Shown one piece after another: positions 43,203 through 51,716 of a stretch of DNA of 64,000 nt (the stretch's first letter is position 1; the number at the start of each line of letters is the position of its first letter). Below the pieces are notes generated by a model. That model was not told the origin of the DNA. It did no database searches and saw nothing but the letters and a program-made list of their open reading frames with translations. The DNA lies in assembly GCA_002339675.1 (NCBI GenBank), contig DDKB01000017.1, positions 802,346 to 866,345 of the forward strand, in the 5' to 3' direction. Made by a program: the position numbers and the translations under genes. Source of the stretch: Stutzerimonas stutzeri. Lineage in GTDB: Bacteria; Pseudomonadota; Gammaproteobacteria; Pseudomonadales; Pseudomonadaceae.

Positions 43203-43286
43203 GCCGTCCAGAGCCCTGTGCCGGGCTGCTTTTCAGGTTTATTTCGCCGGTCATGACCGGTTCGCTTCGCCAAGAGGACAAGCTTT

Positions 43287-44582
43287 ATGGGTAAGAATGT
43301 CGTGGTCCTAGGCACCCAGTGGGGTGATGAGGGCAAGGGCAAGATCGTCGACCTGCTGACCGATCAGGCAGCGGCCGTGGTGCGTTTCCAGGGTGGCCAC
43401 AATGCCGGCCATACGCTGGTCATCGACGGCGAAAAAACCGTTCTGCACCTTATTCCTTCCGGCATCCTGCGCGAGAACGTGCAGTGCCTGATCGGTAACG
43501 GGGTGGTGGTTGCTCCTGATGCGCTGATGCGAGAAATCACCAAGCTCGAGGAAAAGGGCGTGCCGGTCCGCGAGCGGCTGCGCATCAGTCCGGCCTGTAC
43601 CCTGATCCTGCCGTATCACGTGGCGCTGGATCAGGCGCGCGAGGCGTCGCGCTCCGAAGGCAAGATCGGTACCACCGGTCGCGGCATCGGGCCGGCCTAT
43701 GAGGACAAAGTGGCGCGGCGCGGCCTGCGCATCGGCGACCTGTTCAATCCCGAGCGATTTGCTGTCAAGCTGCGCGAGCTGCTCGAGTACCACAACTTCA
43801 TCCTGCAGCACTTCTACAAGGTCGAACCGGTCGACTTCCAAAAGACGCTCGACGAAGCGCTGGGCTACGCTGAAATCCTCAAGCCGATGATGACCGACGT
43901 GTCGGCGCGCCTGCACGAGCTGCGCAAGCAGGGGGCACGCATCATGTTCGAGGGTGCCCAAGGTTCCTTGCTGGACATCGATCATGGCACCTACCCCTAC
44001 GTGACCAGCTCCAGCACCACCGCCGGCGGTACTTCGACCGGCTCCGGGTTCGGACCGCTGTACCTCGACTACGTGCTCGGCATCACCAAGGCCTACACGA
44101 CCCGCGTCGGTTCCGGACCGTTTCCGACCGAGTTGTTCGATGACATCGGTGCGCGCTTGGCCGAGCGCGGCCATGAGTTCGGCTCGACCACCGGGCGGGC
44201 CCGTCGCTGTGGCTGGTTCGATGCGGTGATCCTGCGTCGCGCCATCGAGATCAACAGTGTGTCGGGTATCTGCCTGACCAAGCTGGACGTGCTCGATGGG
44301 CTGGAAACAATCCGCATATGCGTCGCCTACAAGGATCGCAATGGCGATCTGCTGGTCGATGCGCCGACCGATGCCGACAGCTATGACGGCTTGCAGCCGG
44401 TGTACGAAGAGCTGCCTGGCTGGTCCGAGTCGACCGTTGGTCTCAAGGCGCTCGATGAACTGCCGGCCAATGCGCGCGCTTATATCAAGCGTCTGGAAGA
44501 GCTCGTCGAGGCGCCGATCGATATCATTTCGACCGGTCCGGACCGCAACGAAACAATCGTGCTGCGTCATCCGTACGCCTGA
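43287..44582 (+). CDS. purA: Adenylosuccinate synthetase
   Basis: Uses GTP and aspartate to turn IMP into adenylosuccinate in AMP synthesis. The 431-residue protein has the signature WGDEGKGKIVDLL, then GGHNAGHTLVIDG, GTTGRGIGPAYEDK and the C-terminal GTP site near STGPDRNETIV. AAGAGGAC lies before the ATG. A terminator hairpin follows 20 bp after the stop. Confidence 0.98.
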   Translation: MGKNVVVLGTQWGDEGKGKIVDLLTDQAAAVVRFQGGHNAGHTLVIDGEKTVLHLIPSGILRENVQCLIGNGVVVAPDALMREITKLEEKGVPVRERLRISPACTLILPYHVALDQAREASRSEGKIGTTGRGIGPAYEDKVARRGLRIGDLFNPERFAVKLRELLEYHNFILQHFYKVEPVDFQKTLDEALGYAEILKPMMTDVSARLHELRKQGARIMFEGAQGSLLDIDHGTYPYVTSSSTTAGGTSTGSGFGPLYLDYVLGITKAYTTRVGSGPFPTELFDDIGARLAERGHEFGSTTGRARRCGWFDAVILRRAIEINSVSGICLTKLDVLDGLETIRICVAYKDRNGDLLVDAPTDADSYDGLQPVYEELPGWSESTVGLKALDELPANARAYIKRLEELVEAPIDIISTGPDRNETIVLRHPYA

Positions 44583-44602
44583 TCAGGGATCGCCAAACAA
44601 AA

Positions 44603-44624
44603 AAGACCGCCTTCGGGCGGTCTT
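44603..44624 (+). terminator. Rho-independent terminator after purA
   Basis: AAGACCGCC pairs with GGCGGTCTT around the very stable TTCG loop and is followed by CCTTT. It separates purA from the opposite-strand tRNA genes. Confidence 0.9.
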
Positions 44625-44689
44625 CCTTTATCTGGCATCGTCGGCTGTGCAGAGGGGGGTAGGTTGCTCGGCCGATGATCGCTGAAACG

Positions 44690-44718
44690 AAAAAACCGAG
44701 CCGTGGGCTCGGTTTTTT
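44690..44718 (-). terminator. Terminator of the tRNA-Leu pair
   Basis: AAAAAACCGAGCC pairs with GGCTCGGTTTTTT around GTG. On the minus strand it follows the promoter-distal tRNA-Leu by about 8 bases and ends in a T-run. It could also act in the other direction as a backup for purA. Confidence 0.92.
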
Positions 44719-44726
44719 CTGAAGAG

Positions 44727-44813
44727 TGGTGCCCAGGAGAAGACTCGAACTTCCACGATGTTGCCATCGCTAGGACCTGAACCTAGTGCGTCTACCAATT
44801 CCGCCACCTGGGC
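44727..44813 (-). tRNA. tRNA-Leu (anticodon CAG)
   Basis: An 87-nt class II tRNA with encoded CCA. The acceptor stem GCCCAGG/CCTGGGC, the D-arm GGCGGAATTGGTAGACGC and the anticodon loop TTCAGGT between CTAGG and CCTAG are all seen. The T-loop is GTTCGAGTC. The variable arm is CGATGGCAACATCG. It reads CUG codons, the dominant leucine codon in high-GC genomes. It is the downstream copy of a tandem pair. Confidence 0.97.
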
Positions 44814-44917
44814 ACATTGCGATGATTGCTCACCGACTTGCTGTCGATTGCTGGTCGAGGCCGACAAACCTCGTGTCTATGAGACTCCGGGACAAGCCAG
44901 GAATTTCATCGGTGTAA

Positions 44918-45004
44918 TGGTGCCCAGGAGAAGACTCGAACTTCCACGGTGTTGCCACCGCTAGGACCTGAACCTAGTGCGTCTACCAATTCCGCCACCT
45001 GGGC
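44918..45004 (-). tRNA. tRNA-Leu (anticodon CAG)
   Basis: Upstream copy of the tandem pair, 87 nt with encoded CCA. It is identical to its neighbour except in the variable arm, which reads CGGTGGCAACACCG. The two differences are compensatory (A-T pair to G-C pair), so both fold equally well. Transcription starts at the promoter just upstream and continues through both genes. Confidence 0.97.
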
Positions 45005-45067
45005 ACTGCAAACGATGATACTTCGTCGTTTCCGTGTTACAACGTCTACCGGACATTGTGGGCGCGA

Positions 45068-45096
45068 ACTATACGGGCGAGGTTGTGCCTTGTAAA
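45068..45096 (-). promoter_or_regulatory. Sigma-70 promoter for the tRNA-Leu operon
   Basis: The minus strand reads TTTACA, a 17-bp gap, then TATAGT, followed by a GC-rich discriminator (TCGCGCCC). That discriminator is typical of stable-RNA promoters under stringent control. It lies about 60 bp upstream of the first tRNA. Confidence 0.8.
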
Positions 45097-45208
45097 GCCC
45101 CGCTCAGGAAAAATAATTCGCTCGAAAGCTGCCGCCGGCATGCGTTTCGCGCTTCAATAGATATAGAGCGTTCTGCCTCTATACATGAATGAAAGGTGAC
45201 ATCTCTTA

Positions 45209-47731
45209 ATGGCCGATTGGCAATCCCTCGACCCCGAGGCCGCACGTGAAGCGGAAAAGTACGAAAACCCCATTCCCAGTCGCGAGCTGATCCTGCAGCA
45301 CTTGAGCGAACGCGGCTCCCCGGCGTCCCGCGAGCAGCTCGTGGACGAGTTCGGTTTGAGTTCCGAAGACGATATTGAAGCGCTGCGCCGCCGGTTGCGT
45401 GCGATGGAGCGTGACGGTCAGCTTATCTACACCCGGCGCGGCACCTATGCCCCGGTGGACAAGTTGGACCTGGTTTGCGGCCGTGTCAGCGGTCATCGTG
45501 ACGGTTTCGGTTTTCTGATTCCCGACGACGGTAGCGACGATCTGTTCCTCAGTCCCGCGCAGATGCGCCTGGTCTTCGATGGCGACCGCTGTCTGGCGCG
45601 CGTCGCCGGGCTCGACCGGCGGGGTCGTCGCGAAGGCGCCATCGTCGAGGTTATCAGCCGCGCGCACGAAACCATCGTGGGTCGTTACCAAGAGGAGAGC
45701 GGTATCGGCTTCGTCATGGCCGACAACCCGAAGATCCAGCAGGAAGTATTGGTCACCCCCGGGCGCTCCATGGATGCCAAGCCGGGGCAGTTCGTCGAGA
45801 TCAAGATCACCCACTGGCCGACCCCGCGCTTTCAGCCGCAGGGTGACGTGATCGAGGTGATCGGCAATTACATGGCGCCGGGCATGGAAATCGACGTCGC
45901 CCTGCGCAGCTTCGACATTCCGCATGTCTGGCCGGACGCGGTACAGCGCGAGGCTGCCAAGCTCAAGCCGGAAGTCGAGGAAAAGGACAAGCTCAAGCGC
46001 GTCGATCTGCGCCACCTCCCATTCGTCACCATCGACGGTGAGGATGCGCGTGACTTCGATGACGCGGTCTATTGCGAGAAGCTCAGTGGCTGGAAGCTGT
46101 TTTCCGGCGGCTTCCGTCTGTACGTTGCCATTGCCGACGTCTCGCACTATGTGAAGGTCGGTTCCGCGCTCGATCAGGAAGCCGAGGTGCGCGGCACCTC
46201 CGTGTACTTCCCTGAGCGCGTGGTGCCGATGCTGCCAGAGGAGCTCTCCAACGGGCTCTGCTCGCTGAATCCGCATGTCGATCGCCTGGCGATGGTCTGC
46301 GAGATCACCCTGAACAAGTCGGGGAAGATGACCGACTACCAGTTCTACGAAGCGGTCATCCATTCCCACGCGCGGCTGACCTACAACAAAGTCAGCAGCA
46401 TGCTGGAGCAGGCTTCGTCGCCGGAAGGCAAGCGCCTGATCGGGGAATACGGCGAGGTGCTGCCGCATCTCAAGCAGCTCTATGCGTTGTACAAGGTGCT
46501 GCTCAAAGCGCGTCACACCCGCGGCGCGATCGACTTCGAAACCCAGGAAACACGGATCGTCTTTGGTGCCGGGCGCAAGATTTCCGAGATCAAGCCGACC
46601 GAGCGCAACGACGCGCACAAGCTGATCGAGGAATGCATGCTCTGCGCCAACGTGGCCACGGCGCGCTTCCTGCAGGATCACGACATTCCGGGCCTGTACC
46701 GGGTGCATGACGGTCCGCCGCTGGAGCGCCAGGAAAAGCTTCGCGCTTTCCTCGGTGAGCTGGGCTTGACCCTGCACAAGGGCAAGGAGGGGCCGACACC
46801 GAAGGATTACCAGGCGCTGCTGGAGCACATCCAGGGGCGTCCGGACTTCCACGTTATCCAGACCGTGATGCTGCGCTCGCTCAGCCAGGCAGTCTACAGC
46901 CCCGACAACAACGGCCACTTCGGCCTCAACTACGAGGCCTACGCGCATTTCACCTCGCCGATCCGTCGCTACCCGGACCTGCTGATCCATCGGGCGATCC
47001 GCAGTGTGATCCGCTCCAGGCGCGAGACTTCCCATGTCCGTCGGGCCGGGGCGGCGAGCATGCCCAAGGCGCGTATCTATCCCTATGACGAGGCCGCTCT
47101 GGAGCAGCTCGGCGAGCAGTGCTCGATGACCGAGCGGCGAGCGGACGAAGCGACCCGTGATGTGGTGAACTGGCTCAAGTGCGAGTTCATGAAGGACCGT
47201 GTCGGCGAGAGCTTCCCGGGAGTCATCACCGCGGTGACCGGCTTTGGTCTGTTCGTCGAACTGACCGACATCTACGTCGAAGGCCTGGTACACGTCACGG
47301 CGATGCCGGGCGACTACTACCATTTCGATCCGCTGCACCATCGCCTGTCGGGCGAGCGCAGCGGGCGCAGCTTCCGCCTTGGCGATGGTGTCGAGGTGCG
47401 GGTGATGCGCGTCGACCTCGACGAGCGCAAGATCGACTTCGAGCTGATCAGTGGCGGCAGCAAGGTGGGCATCGCCGAGCGCGGCGCCTCGGAGGGGCGC
47501 GGACGCAAGAGCGAGCGCGGCGCGCGCACCTCGAAGGGTTCCAGGGACAAGGAGCCGGTCAGTGAGGATGTGCGCAAGAGTCGCGACATGAAAAAGGCCC
47601 TGCTCTCCGAAGCCAAGGGCAGCAAGGCGGGTGGCAAGCCCAAGCGCAGCGCGAGCAAGGGGGCCGGAGACGGCAAGTCGCGCGGCAAGTCCGACGGCGC
47701 ACCCACAAGCAAGCGCAAGGCGAAGCCATGA
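45209..47731 (+). CDS. rnr: Ribonuclease R
   Basis: Processive 3'-5' exoribonuclease that degrades structured RNA and takes part in trans-translation quality control. The 840-residue protein has an N-terminal winged helix (SRELILQHLSERGSPASREQ), cold-shock domains and an RNB catalytic domain. The RNB domain carries the metal-binding aspartates in TIDGEDARDFDDAVYCEK. An S1 domain (SFPGVITAVTGFGLFVELTD) and a lysine/serine-rich tail of about 90 residues follow. It overlaps rlmB by ATGA. The ribosome site (AAGGTG) is rather far from the ATG. Confidence 0.97.
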   Translation: MADWQSLDPEAAREAEKYENPIPSRELILQHLSERGSPASREQLVDEFGLSSEDDIEALRRRLRAMERDGQLIYTRRGTYAPVDKLDLVCGRVSGHRDGFGFLIPDDGSDDLFLSPAQMRLVFDGDRCLARVAGLDRRGRREGAIVEVISRAHETIVGRYQEESGIGFVMADNPKIQQEVLVTPGRSMDAKPGQFVEIKITHWPTPRFQPQGDVIEVIGNYMAPGMEIDVALRSFDIPHVWPDAVQREAAKLKPEVEEKDKLKRVDLRHLPFVTIDGEDARDFDDAVYCEKLSGWKLFSGGFRLYVAIADVSHYVKVGSALDQEAEVRGTSVYFPERVVPMLPEELSNGLCSLNPHVDRLAMVCEITLNKSGKMTDYQFYEAVIHSHARLTYNKVSSMLEQASSPEGKRLIGEYGEVLPHLKQLYALYKVLLKARHTRGAIDFETQETRIVFGAGRKISEIKPTERNDAHKLIEECMLCANVATARFLQDHDIPGLYRVHDGPPLERQEKLRAFLGELGLTLHKGKEGPTPKDYQALLEHIQGRPDFHVIQTVMLRSLSQAVYSPDNNGHFGLNYEAYAHFTSPIRRYPDLLIHRAIRSVIRSRRETSHVRRAGAASMPKARIYPYDEAALEQLGEQCSMTERRADEATRDVVNWLKCEFMKDRVGESFPGVITAVTGFGLFVELTDIYVEGLVHVTAMPGDYYHFDPLHHRLSGERSGRSFRLGDGVEVRVMRVDLDERKIDFELISGGSKVGIAERGASEGRGRKSERGARTSKGSRDKEPVSEDVRKSRDMKKALLSEAKGSKAGGKPKRSASKGAGDGKSRGKSDGAPTSKRKAKP

Positions 47732-48483
47732 GCGATCTGGAAAAGGTCTACGGGCTGCATGCCGTCGAGGCGCTGCTTCGTCATCATCCCAAACGGGTCA
47801 AGCAGGTCTGGCTGGCCGAAGGCCGGGGCGATCCGCGCGCGCAGGCCTTGCTGCAGCTGGCCGAGCAGGAGCGGGTTCGCGTCGGTCAATGCGAGCGCCG
47901 CGAGATGGACGCCTGGGTCGAGGGCGTGCACCAGGGGGTGGTCGCTGAGGTCAGTCCGAGCCAGGTCTGGGGAGACGCCATGCTCGACGAGCTGCTGGAT
48001 CGCACCGATGCACAGCCGTTGCTGCTGGTGCTTGACGGTGTGACCGACCCGCACAACCTGGGTGCCTGCCTGCGCACGGCCGACGCTGCCGGCGCGCTGG
48101 CGGTGATCATTCCAAAGGACAAGTCGGCGACGCTGAATGCCACGGTGCGCAAGGTGGCCTGTGGCGCGGCCGAAGTCATCCCGCTGGTGGCCGTGACCAA
48201 TCTGGCGCGGACGCTGGAAAAGCTGCAGCAGCGCGGCTTGTGGGTCGTCGGGACTGCGGGCGAAGCCGAACAGGAACTCTACGACCAGGACCTCAGCGGC
48301 CCCATCGTGGTGGTCATGGGGGCGGAGGGCAAGGGCATGCGCCGCTTGACGCGCGAGCATTGCGACTTTCTGGTGCGGCTGCCGATGTCCGGAAGCGTCA
48401 GCAGCCTGAACGTCTCGGTGGCCACTGGCGTCTGCCTGTTCGAGGCGATGCGGCAGCGCCGTTCACGTCGCGTCGCGGGCTGA
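47728..48483 (+). CDS. rlmB: 23S rRNA 2'-O-methyltransferase (G2251)
   Basis: SPOUT-class methyltransferase that modifies G2251 in the P-loop of 23S rRNA with SAM. It has 251 residues. The N-terminal RNA-binding domain starts EKVYGLHAVEALLRHHPKRV. The knot motifs are DPHNLGACLRTADAAG, VVMGAEGKGMRRL and SGSVSSLNVSVATGV. It is co-translated with rnr. Confidence 0.96.
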   Translation: MSDLEKVYGLHAVEALLRHHPKRVKQVWLAEGRGDPRAQALLQLAEQERVRVGQCERREMDAWVEGVHQGVVAEVSPSQVWGDAMLDELLDRTDAQPLLLVLDGVTDPHNLGACLRTADAAGALAVIIPKDKSATLNATVRKVACGAAEVIPLVAVTNLARTLEKLQQRGLWVVGTAGEAEQELYDQDLSGPIVVVMGAEGKGMRRLTREHCDFLVRLPMSGSVSSLNVSVATGVCLFEAMRQRRSRRVAG

Positions 48484-48663
48484 TCGGGCGCTGACCCCGC
48501 AGCGCGCATCGCGCCGTTAGCGCTGCCGTTCGTCGCGAAACGGATCCGCGGCCTCGTGGTCCATTGTCCGTTCCCATCACGGCCGGCCTTGTCGATTAAC
48601 GCCTTGGCCGTGTTTTCCCCGCTCATGACAGCGACCCGGTCAGGCGCGCCTCATGGAGGTTGT

Positions 48664-50484
48664 ATGCCGCAACACCCGCCTTTCGAGGCATTGTTCAGAC
48701 ACTCGCCAAACGCCTACCTATTGCTCGATCCTGCGCTGGTCATCCTTGATGCCAACGACGCCTATCTGCAGCTCACCGCGCGCAGCCTTGAAGACATCCG
48801 GGGTCAGCGCATCCACGAAGCGTTCGCGGCCGATCCCCAGGCGCCGGAGACTACCCATGTGGATGCGCTGCTGGCGTCATTCGAACGGGTCCTGCGCAGC
48901 AAGGCGGTGGATTCTCTTCCGGTCATCCGCTATTCGATCGCCGTCAGTTCGGGGCATGGTGCCGCCTATCAGGACCGTTACTGGAGCGCGACCCACACGC
49001 CGATCCTCGATGAACATGGCGAGGTTGGCGCGATCCTCCAGCACACCACCGATATCACCGAACTGCAGTCGCTCAAGGCATCGCTGCGCTCTGTCGAAGG
49101 AGCGGCCCAGCCACCGCAGCAGATCCAGGCTGCTTTATTGCTGCGGGCCAAGTCGGTGCAGGACGAGGGCAACCAGCTGCGTCAGCTGTTCGCCCAGGCA
49201 CCGGGCTTCGTCTGCTTTCTGCGCGGGCCGGAGCACGTGGTCGAGCTGGTCAACGAGGCCTACCAGCAGCTGGTGGGCGACCGCCGCCTGATTGGCAAGC
49301 GCGTCCGCGACGGGCTCCCGGAGCTTCAGCAGCAGGGCTTTGTCAGCCTTCTGGATCAGGTGTTTCGCAGCGCTGAGCCCTACGTGGGCAGGGGCGTGCA
49401 GCTGTTTCTGCAGCGTCGTCCCGATGAGGCCGCCCAGGAGGTCTATCTCGATTTCGTGTTTCAGCCCATCACCGAGCACGGCGGCCGGGTGTCCGGCATC
49501 TTCGTGCTTGGCAGCGATGTCACCGAACAGCATCGCAGCCAGCAGGAGCTGCAAGAGCACCGTGTCCATCTCGAAGAGCTGGTGCGCGAGCGAACCCGCG
49601 AGTTGTTGCAGAGCGAATCCGAGCGGCGCCTCGCCGAGGCAGCGCTGATGCAGGCGCAAAAGCTCGAGGCAGTGGGCAAGCTGACCGGCGGCATCGCGCA
49701 TGACTTCAACAATATGCTGCAGATCATCGGTGGCAACCTGCAGCTGCTTCGACGCAACCTGGGCGCGGACGAAACGGCGCAGCGGCGCCTGGAGTCGGCT
49801 GTCGGTGGCGTGGAAAAGGGAGCCCGGCTGGCTTCTCAGCTGCTCGCGTTCGCCAGCCGCCAGCCGCTTCAGCCGCAGGCGGTCCATCTCGGTGAGCTGC
49901 TTGAGCAAATGAGCGAGCTGCTGGGTGGCGCGCTGGGGCGCGGGGTTCGCCTCGACGTGGATGTTCAGCCGAATCTCTGGCCGGTGCTCGCCGACGTCGG
50001 CAACCTGCAGGCGGCCATCCTCAACCTGGCGGTCAATGCGCGCGACGCCATGGCCGGTGGCGGGGCGCTGCGCATCCACCTGCACAACCGTATGCTTGAG
50101 GCCGAGCAGTTGATCGGTCAGGCGGATGCCGAGCCGGGTCCGTACGTGGAGCTGAGCGTCGTCGACGAGGGTGAGGGCATGACGCCCGATGTGCTGGCGC
50201 GCGCGTTCGAGCCTTTCTTCACCACACGCCAGGAGGCCAATGCCTCGGGCCTTGGCCTGAGCATGGTCTACGGCTTCGTTCGCCAGAGTGGCGGTTTCGT
50301 CACGCTGGACAGCCGGGAAGGAGTCGGCACCTCGGTGCGGGTCTATCTGCCGATCGCCGATCGCCGATCGTGGCGGGCGGAGTGGCCACCTGGCCGAGGA
50401 GGGCGGCGCAGCGCAGCAGGGTGGCGAAGAGGACGGGCAGGCGGCGCGCAACGATGCGCTGCACGTGCTGTTCGTCGAGGATGA
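48664..50484 (+). CDS. PAS-domain sensor histidine kinase, frameshifted at its 3' end
   Basis: Cytosolic sensor kinase of 606 residues as read. A PAS domain spans about 5-130 and a second about 172-288, with a coiled-coil linker at 290-335. The phospho-acceptor His346 is in GGIAHDFNNML. The ATPase motifs are LNLAVNARDAM, DEGEGM and ASGLGLSMVYGFV. The start at 48664 follows GGAGG. After VRVYLPIADR the frame runs into an Arg-rich tail (RSWRAEWPPGRGGRR) typical of out-of-frame high-GC DNA. A complete receiver domain continues in the next frame. Three 7-bp repeats mark the switch point. No membrane segment is seen and the ligand is unknown. Confidence 0.85.
   Translation: MPQHPPFEALFRHSPNAYLLLDPALVILDANDAYLQLTARSLEDIRGQRIHEAFAADPQAPETTHVDALLASFERVLRSKAVDSLPVIRYSIAVSSGHGAAYQDRYWSATHTPILDEHGEVGAILQHTTDITELQSLKASLRSVEGAAQPPQQIQAALLLRAKSVQDEGNQLRQLFAQAPGFVCFLRGPEHVVELVNEAYQQLVGDRRLIGKRVRDGLPELQQQGFVSLLDQVFRSAEPYVGRGVQLFLQRRPDEAAQEVYLDFVFQPITEHGGRVSGIFVLGSDVTEQHRSQQELQEHRVHLEELVRERTRELLQSESERRLAEAALMQAQKLEAVGKLTGGIAHDFNNMLQIIGGNLQLLRRNLGADETAQRRLESAVGGVEKGARLASQLLAFASRQPLQPQAVHLGELLEQMSELLGGALGRGVRLDVDVQPNLWPVLADVGNLQAAILNLAVNARDAMAGGGALRIHLHNRMLEAEQLIGQADAEPGPYVELSVVDEGEGMTPDVLARAFEPFFTTRQEANASGLGLSMVYGFVRQSGGFVTLDSREGVGTSVRVYLPIADRRSWRAEWPPGRGGRRSAAGWRRGRAGGAQRCAARAVRRG
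50350..50370. repeat. Three tandem copies of CCGATCG at the kinase/receiver junction
   Basis: Three perfect 7-bp copies lie in the coding region. With three copies the kinase frame misses its receiver. Removal of one copy gives an uninterrupted LPIADRGGRSGHLAEEGG reading into the receiver. Seven is not a multiple of three, so each gain or loss shifts the frame. Confidence 0.9.
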
Positions 50485-50815
50485 CCCGACGCTGCGGATG
50501 CTGACGGCCGAAGTCATGGAAGAACTCGGCCATGCCGTCACGGCCTGTGACTCGGCCGAGGCTGCGCTCGAGTTGCTGGAGCAACGCCGCTTCGACGTAC
50601 TTGTGACCGACGTCGGCCTGGCCGGCATGAGCGGCATCGAGCTGGTGCGCCGGGCCAGGGAGCTGGACGCCGCGCTGAGCATGGTCATTGCCTCCGGATA
50701 CGCGATCGATGCCAGAGACGAGGGCCTGGACGCACTGCGTACCATGCTCAAGCCCTACGACATCCACCAGGTCAGGACGCTGCTTGAGGACATCGCCGCC
50801 GAGCGGGCTTCCTGA
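50371..50815 (+). pseudogene. Receiver domain out of frame with the upstream hybrid kinase
   Basis: This frame encodes a Glu/Gly/Gln-rich linker and a full CheY-like receiver. The acidic pair is in ALHVLFVEDDPTLRML, the phospho-acceptor Asp in FDVLVTDVGLAGMSG and the conserved Lys in TMLKPYD. No ATG with a ribosome site lies close before it, so it is probably made only when the kinase frame is fused to it, either after repeat contraction or by ribosomal slippage. Apart from the repeat the domain looks undamaged. Confidence 0.75.
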
Positions 50816-50851
50816 GGTCAGGTGGGCTGGTCAAATAATCACCAAATCGCC

Positions 50852-50880
50852 TTGCGCGGGCGGGCGCGCTTCACTAGAAT
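50852..50880 (+). promoter_or_regulatory. Promoter for the rpsF operon
   Basis: TTGCGC and TAGAAT are separated by exactly 17 bp and followed by a GC-rich discriminator (TGCGCCCC). It lies about 115 bp upstream of rpsF, leaving a long leader. Confidence 0.65.
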
Positions 50881-50954
50881 TGCGCCCCTTGCCCGGATGG
50901 CAGGCGTTTGCGCGCCTCTCTGGCTGGCAAGAGTCACATCCTGATTCACTCCTT

Positions 50955-50979
50955 GCCTGATCCGCGTCGTGCGGCAGGC
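50955..50979 (+). promoter_or_regulatory. Leader hairpin before rpsF, possible S6:S18 autoregulatory site
   Basis: GCCTGATCCGC and GCGGCAGGC can pair around a five-base loop with an internal mismatch. The known S6:S18 leader also has a CCG-containing bulged stem just before rpsF, where the S6-S18 complex binds to repress its own translation. The match is by position and shape only. Confidence 0.4.
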
Positions 50980-51000
50980 TGCAACCCGTAAGGAGCAACA

Positions 51001-51423
51001 ATGCGTCATTACGAAATCATCTTCCTGGTCCACCCCGACCAGAGCGAGCAGGTTGGCGGCATGGTGGAGCGTTACACCAAGCTGATCGAAGAGGACGGTG
51101 GCAAGATCCATCGTCTGGAAGACTGGGGTCGTCGTCAGCTGGCCTACGCCATCGACAACGTCCACAAGGCTCACTACGTGATGCTGAACGTCGAGTGCAG
51201 CGGCAAGGCACTGGCCGAGCTGGAAGACAACTTCCGCTACAACGACGCCGTCATCCGTAACCTGGTCATCCGTCGCGACGAAGCTGTGACTGAACAGTCC
51301 GAGATGCTCAAGGCCGAGGAAAACCGCAGCGAACGCCGCGAGCGTCGTGATCGCCCTGAATCTGACAATGTCAACGAAAACGACAGCGACAGTGACAGCC
51401 GCGACAACAACGCTGACGAGTAA
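51001..51423 (+). CDS. rpsF: 30S ribosomal protein S6
   Basis: Small-subunit protein that binds 16S rRNA together with S18. It has 140 residues: the S6 fold (MRHYEIIFLVHPDQSEQVGG to VIRNLVIRRDEAVT) and then a long acidic/basic tail with repeated Glu-Arg and Asp-Ser residues. In some bacteria the S6 tail receives extra glutamates from RimK. AAGGAGC precedes the ATG. Confidence 0.98.
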   Translation: MRHYEIIFLVHPDQSEQVGGMVERYTKLIEEDGGKIHRLEDWGRRQLAYAIDNVHKAHYVMLNVECSGKALAELEDNFRYNDAVIRNLVIRRDEAVTEQSEMLKAEENRSERRERRDRPESDNVNENDSDSDSRDNNADE

Positions 51424-51451
51424 TCCACGGACTTATTGAGGAGCCTATTTC

Positions 51452-51682
51452 ATGGCACGTTTTTTCCGTCGTCGTAAGTTCTGCCGTTTTACTGCAGAAA
51501 ACGTGAAAGAGATCGACTACAAGGATCTCAACACACTGAAGGCCTACATTTCCGAAACCGGCAAGATCGTTCCTAGCCGTATCACCGGAACCAAAGCACG
51601 CTATCAGCGCCAGCTGGCTACCGCTATCAAGCGCGCCCGCTTCCTGGCCCTGCTGCCCTACACCGACAGCCACGGCCGTTGA
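51452..51682 (+). CDS. rpsR: 30S ribosomal protein S18
   Basis: S6 partner in the small-subunit platform, 76 residues (MARFFRRRKFCRFTAENVKE to ALLPYTDSHGR). It has a single Cys and no zinc-binding CxxC set, the usual gamma-proteobacterial form. It lies 28 bp after rpsF in the ribosomal operon. Confidence 0.98.
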   Translation: MARFFRRRKFCRFTAENVKEIDYKDLNTLKAYISETGKIVPSRITGTKARYQRQLATAIKRARFLALLPYTDSHGR

Positions 51683-51716
51683 TCGAGCTGGTCGACAGAC
51701 GTAAAGGATAGATCGC

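Noticed and set aside
45206..47341. 711-codon frame opposite rnr
   Set aside because: Shadow of the RNase R gene. No start signal and no recognisable domain.
49135..50751. 538-codon frame opposite the hybrid kinase
   Set aside because: Antisense shadow. Ser/Arg-rich product covering both the kinase and receiver regions.
50288..50815. Receiver domain as an independent gene starting at the ATG at 50288
   Set aside because: That ATG lies in the kinase ATPase domain in another frame with no ribosome site. The first ~30 residues would be a shadow of the kinase.
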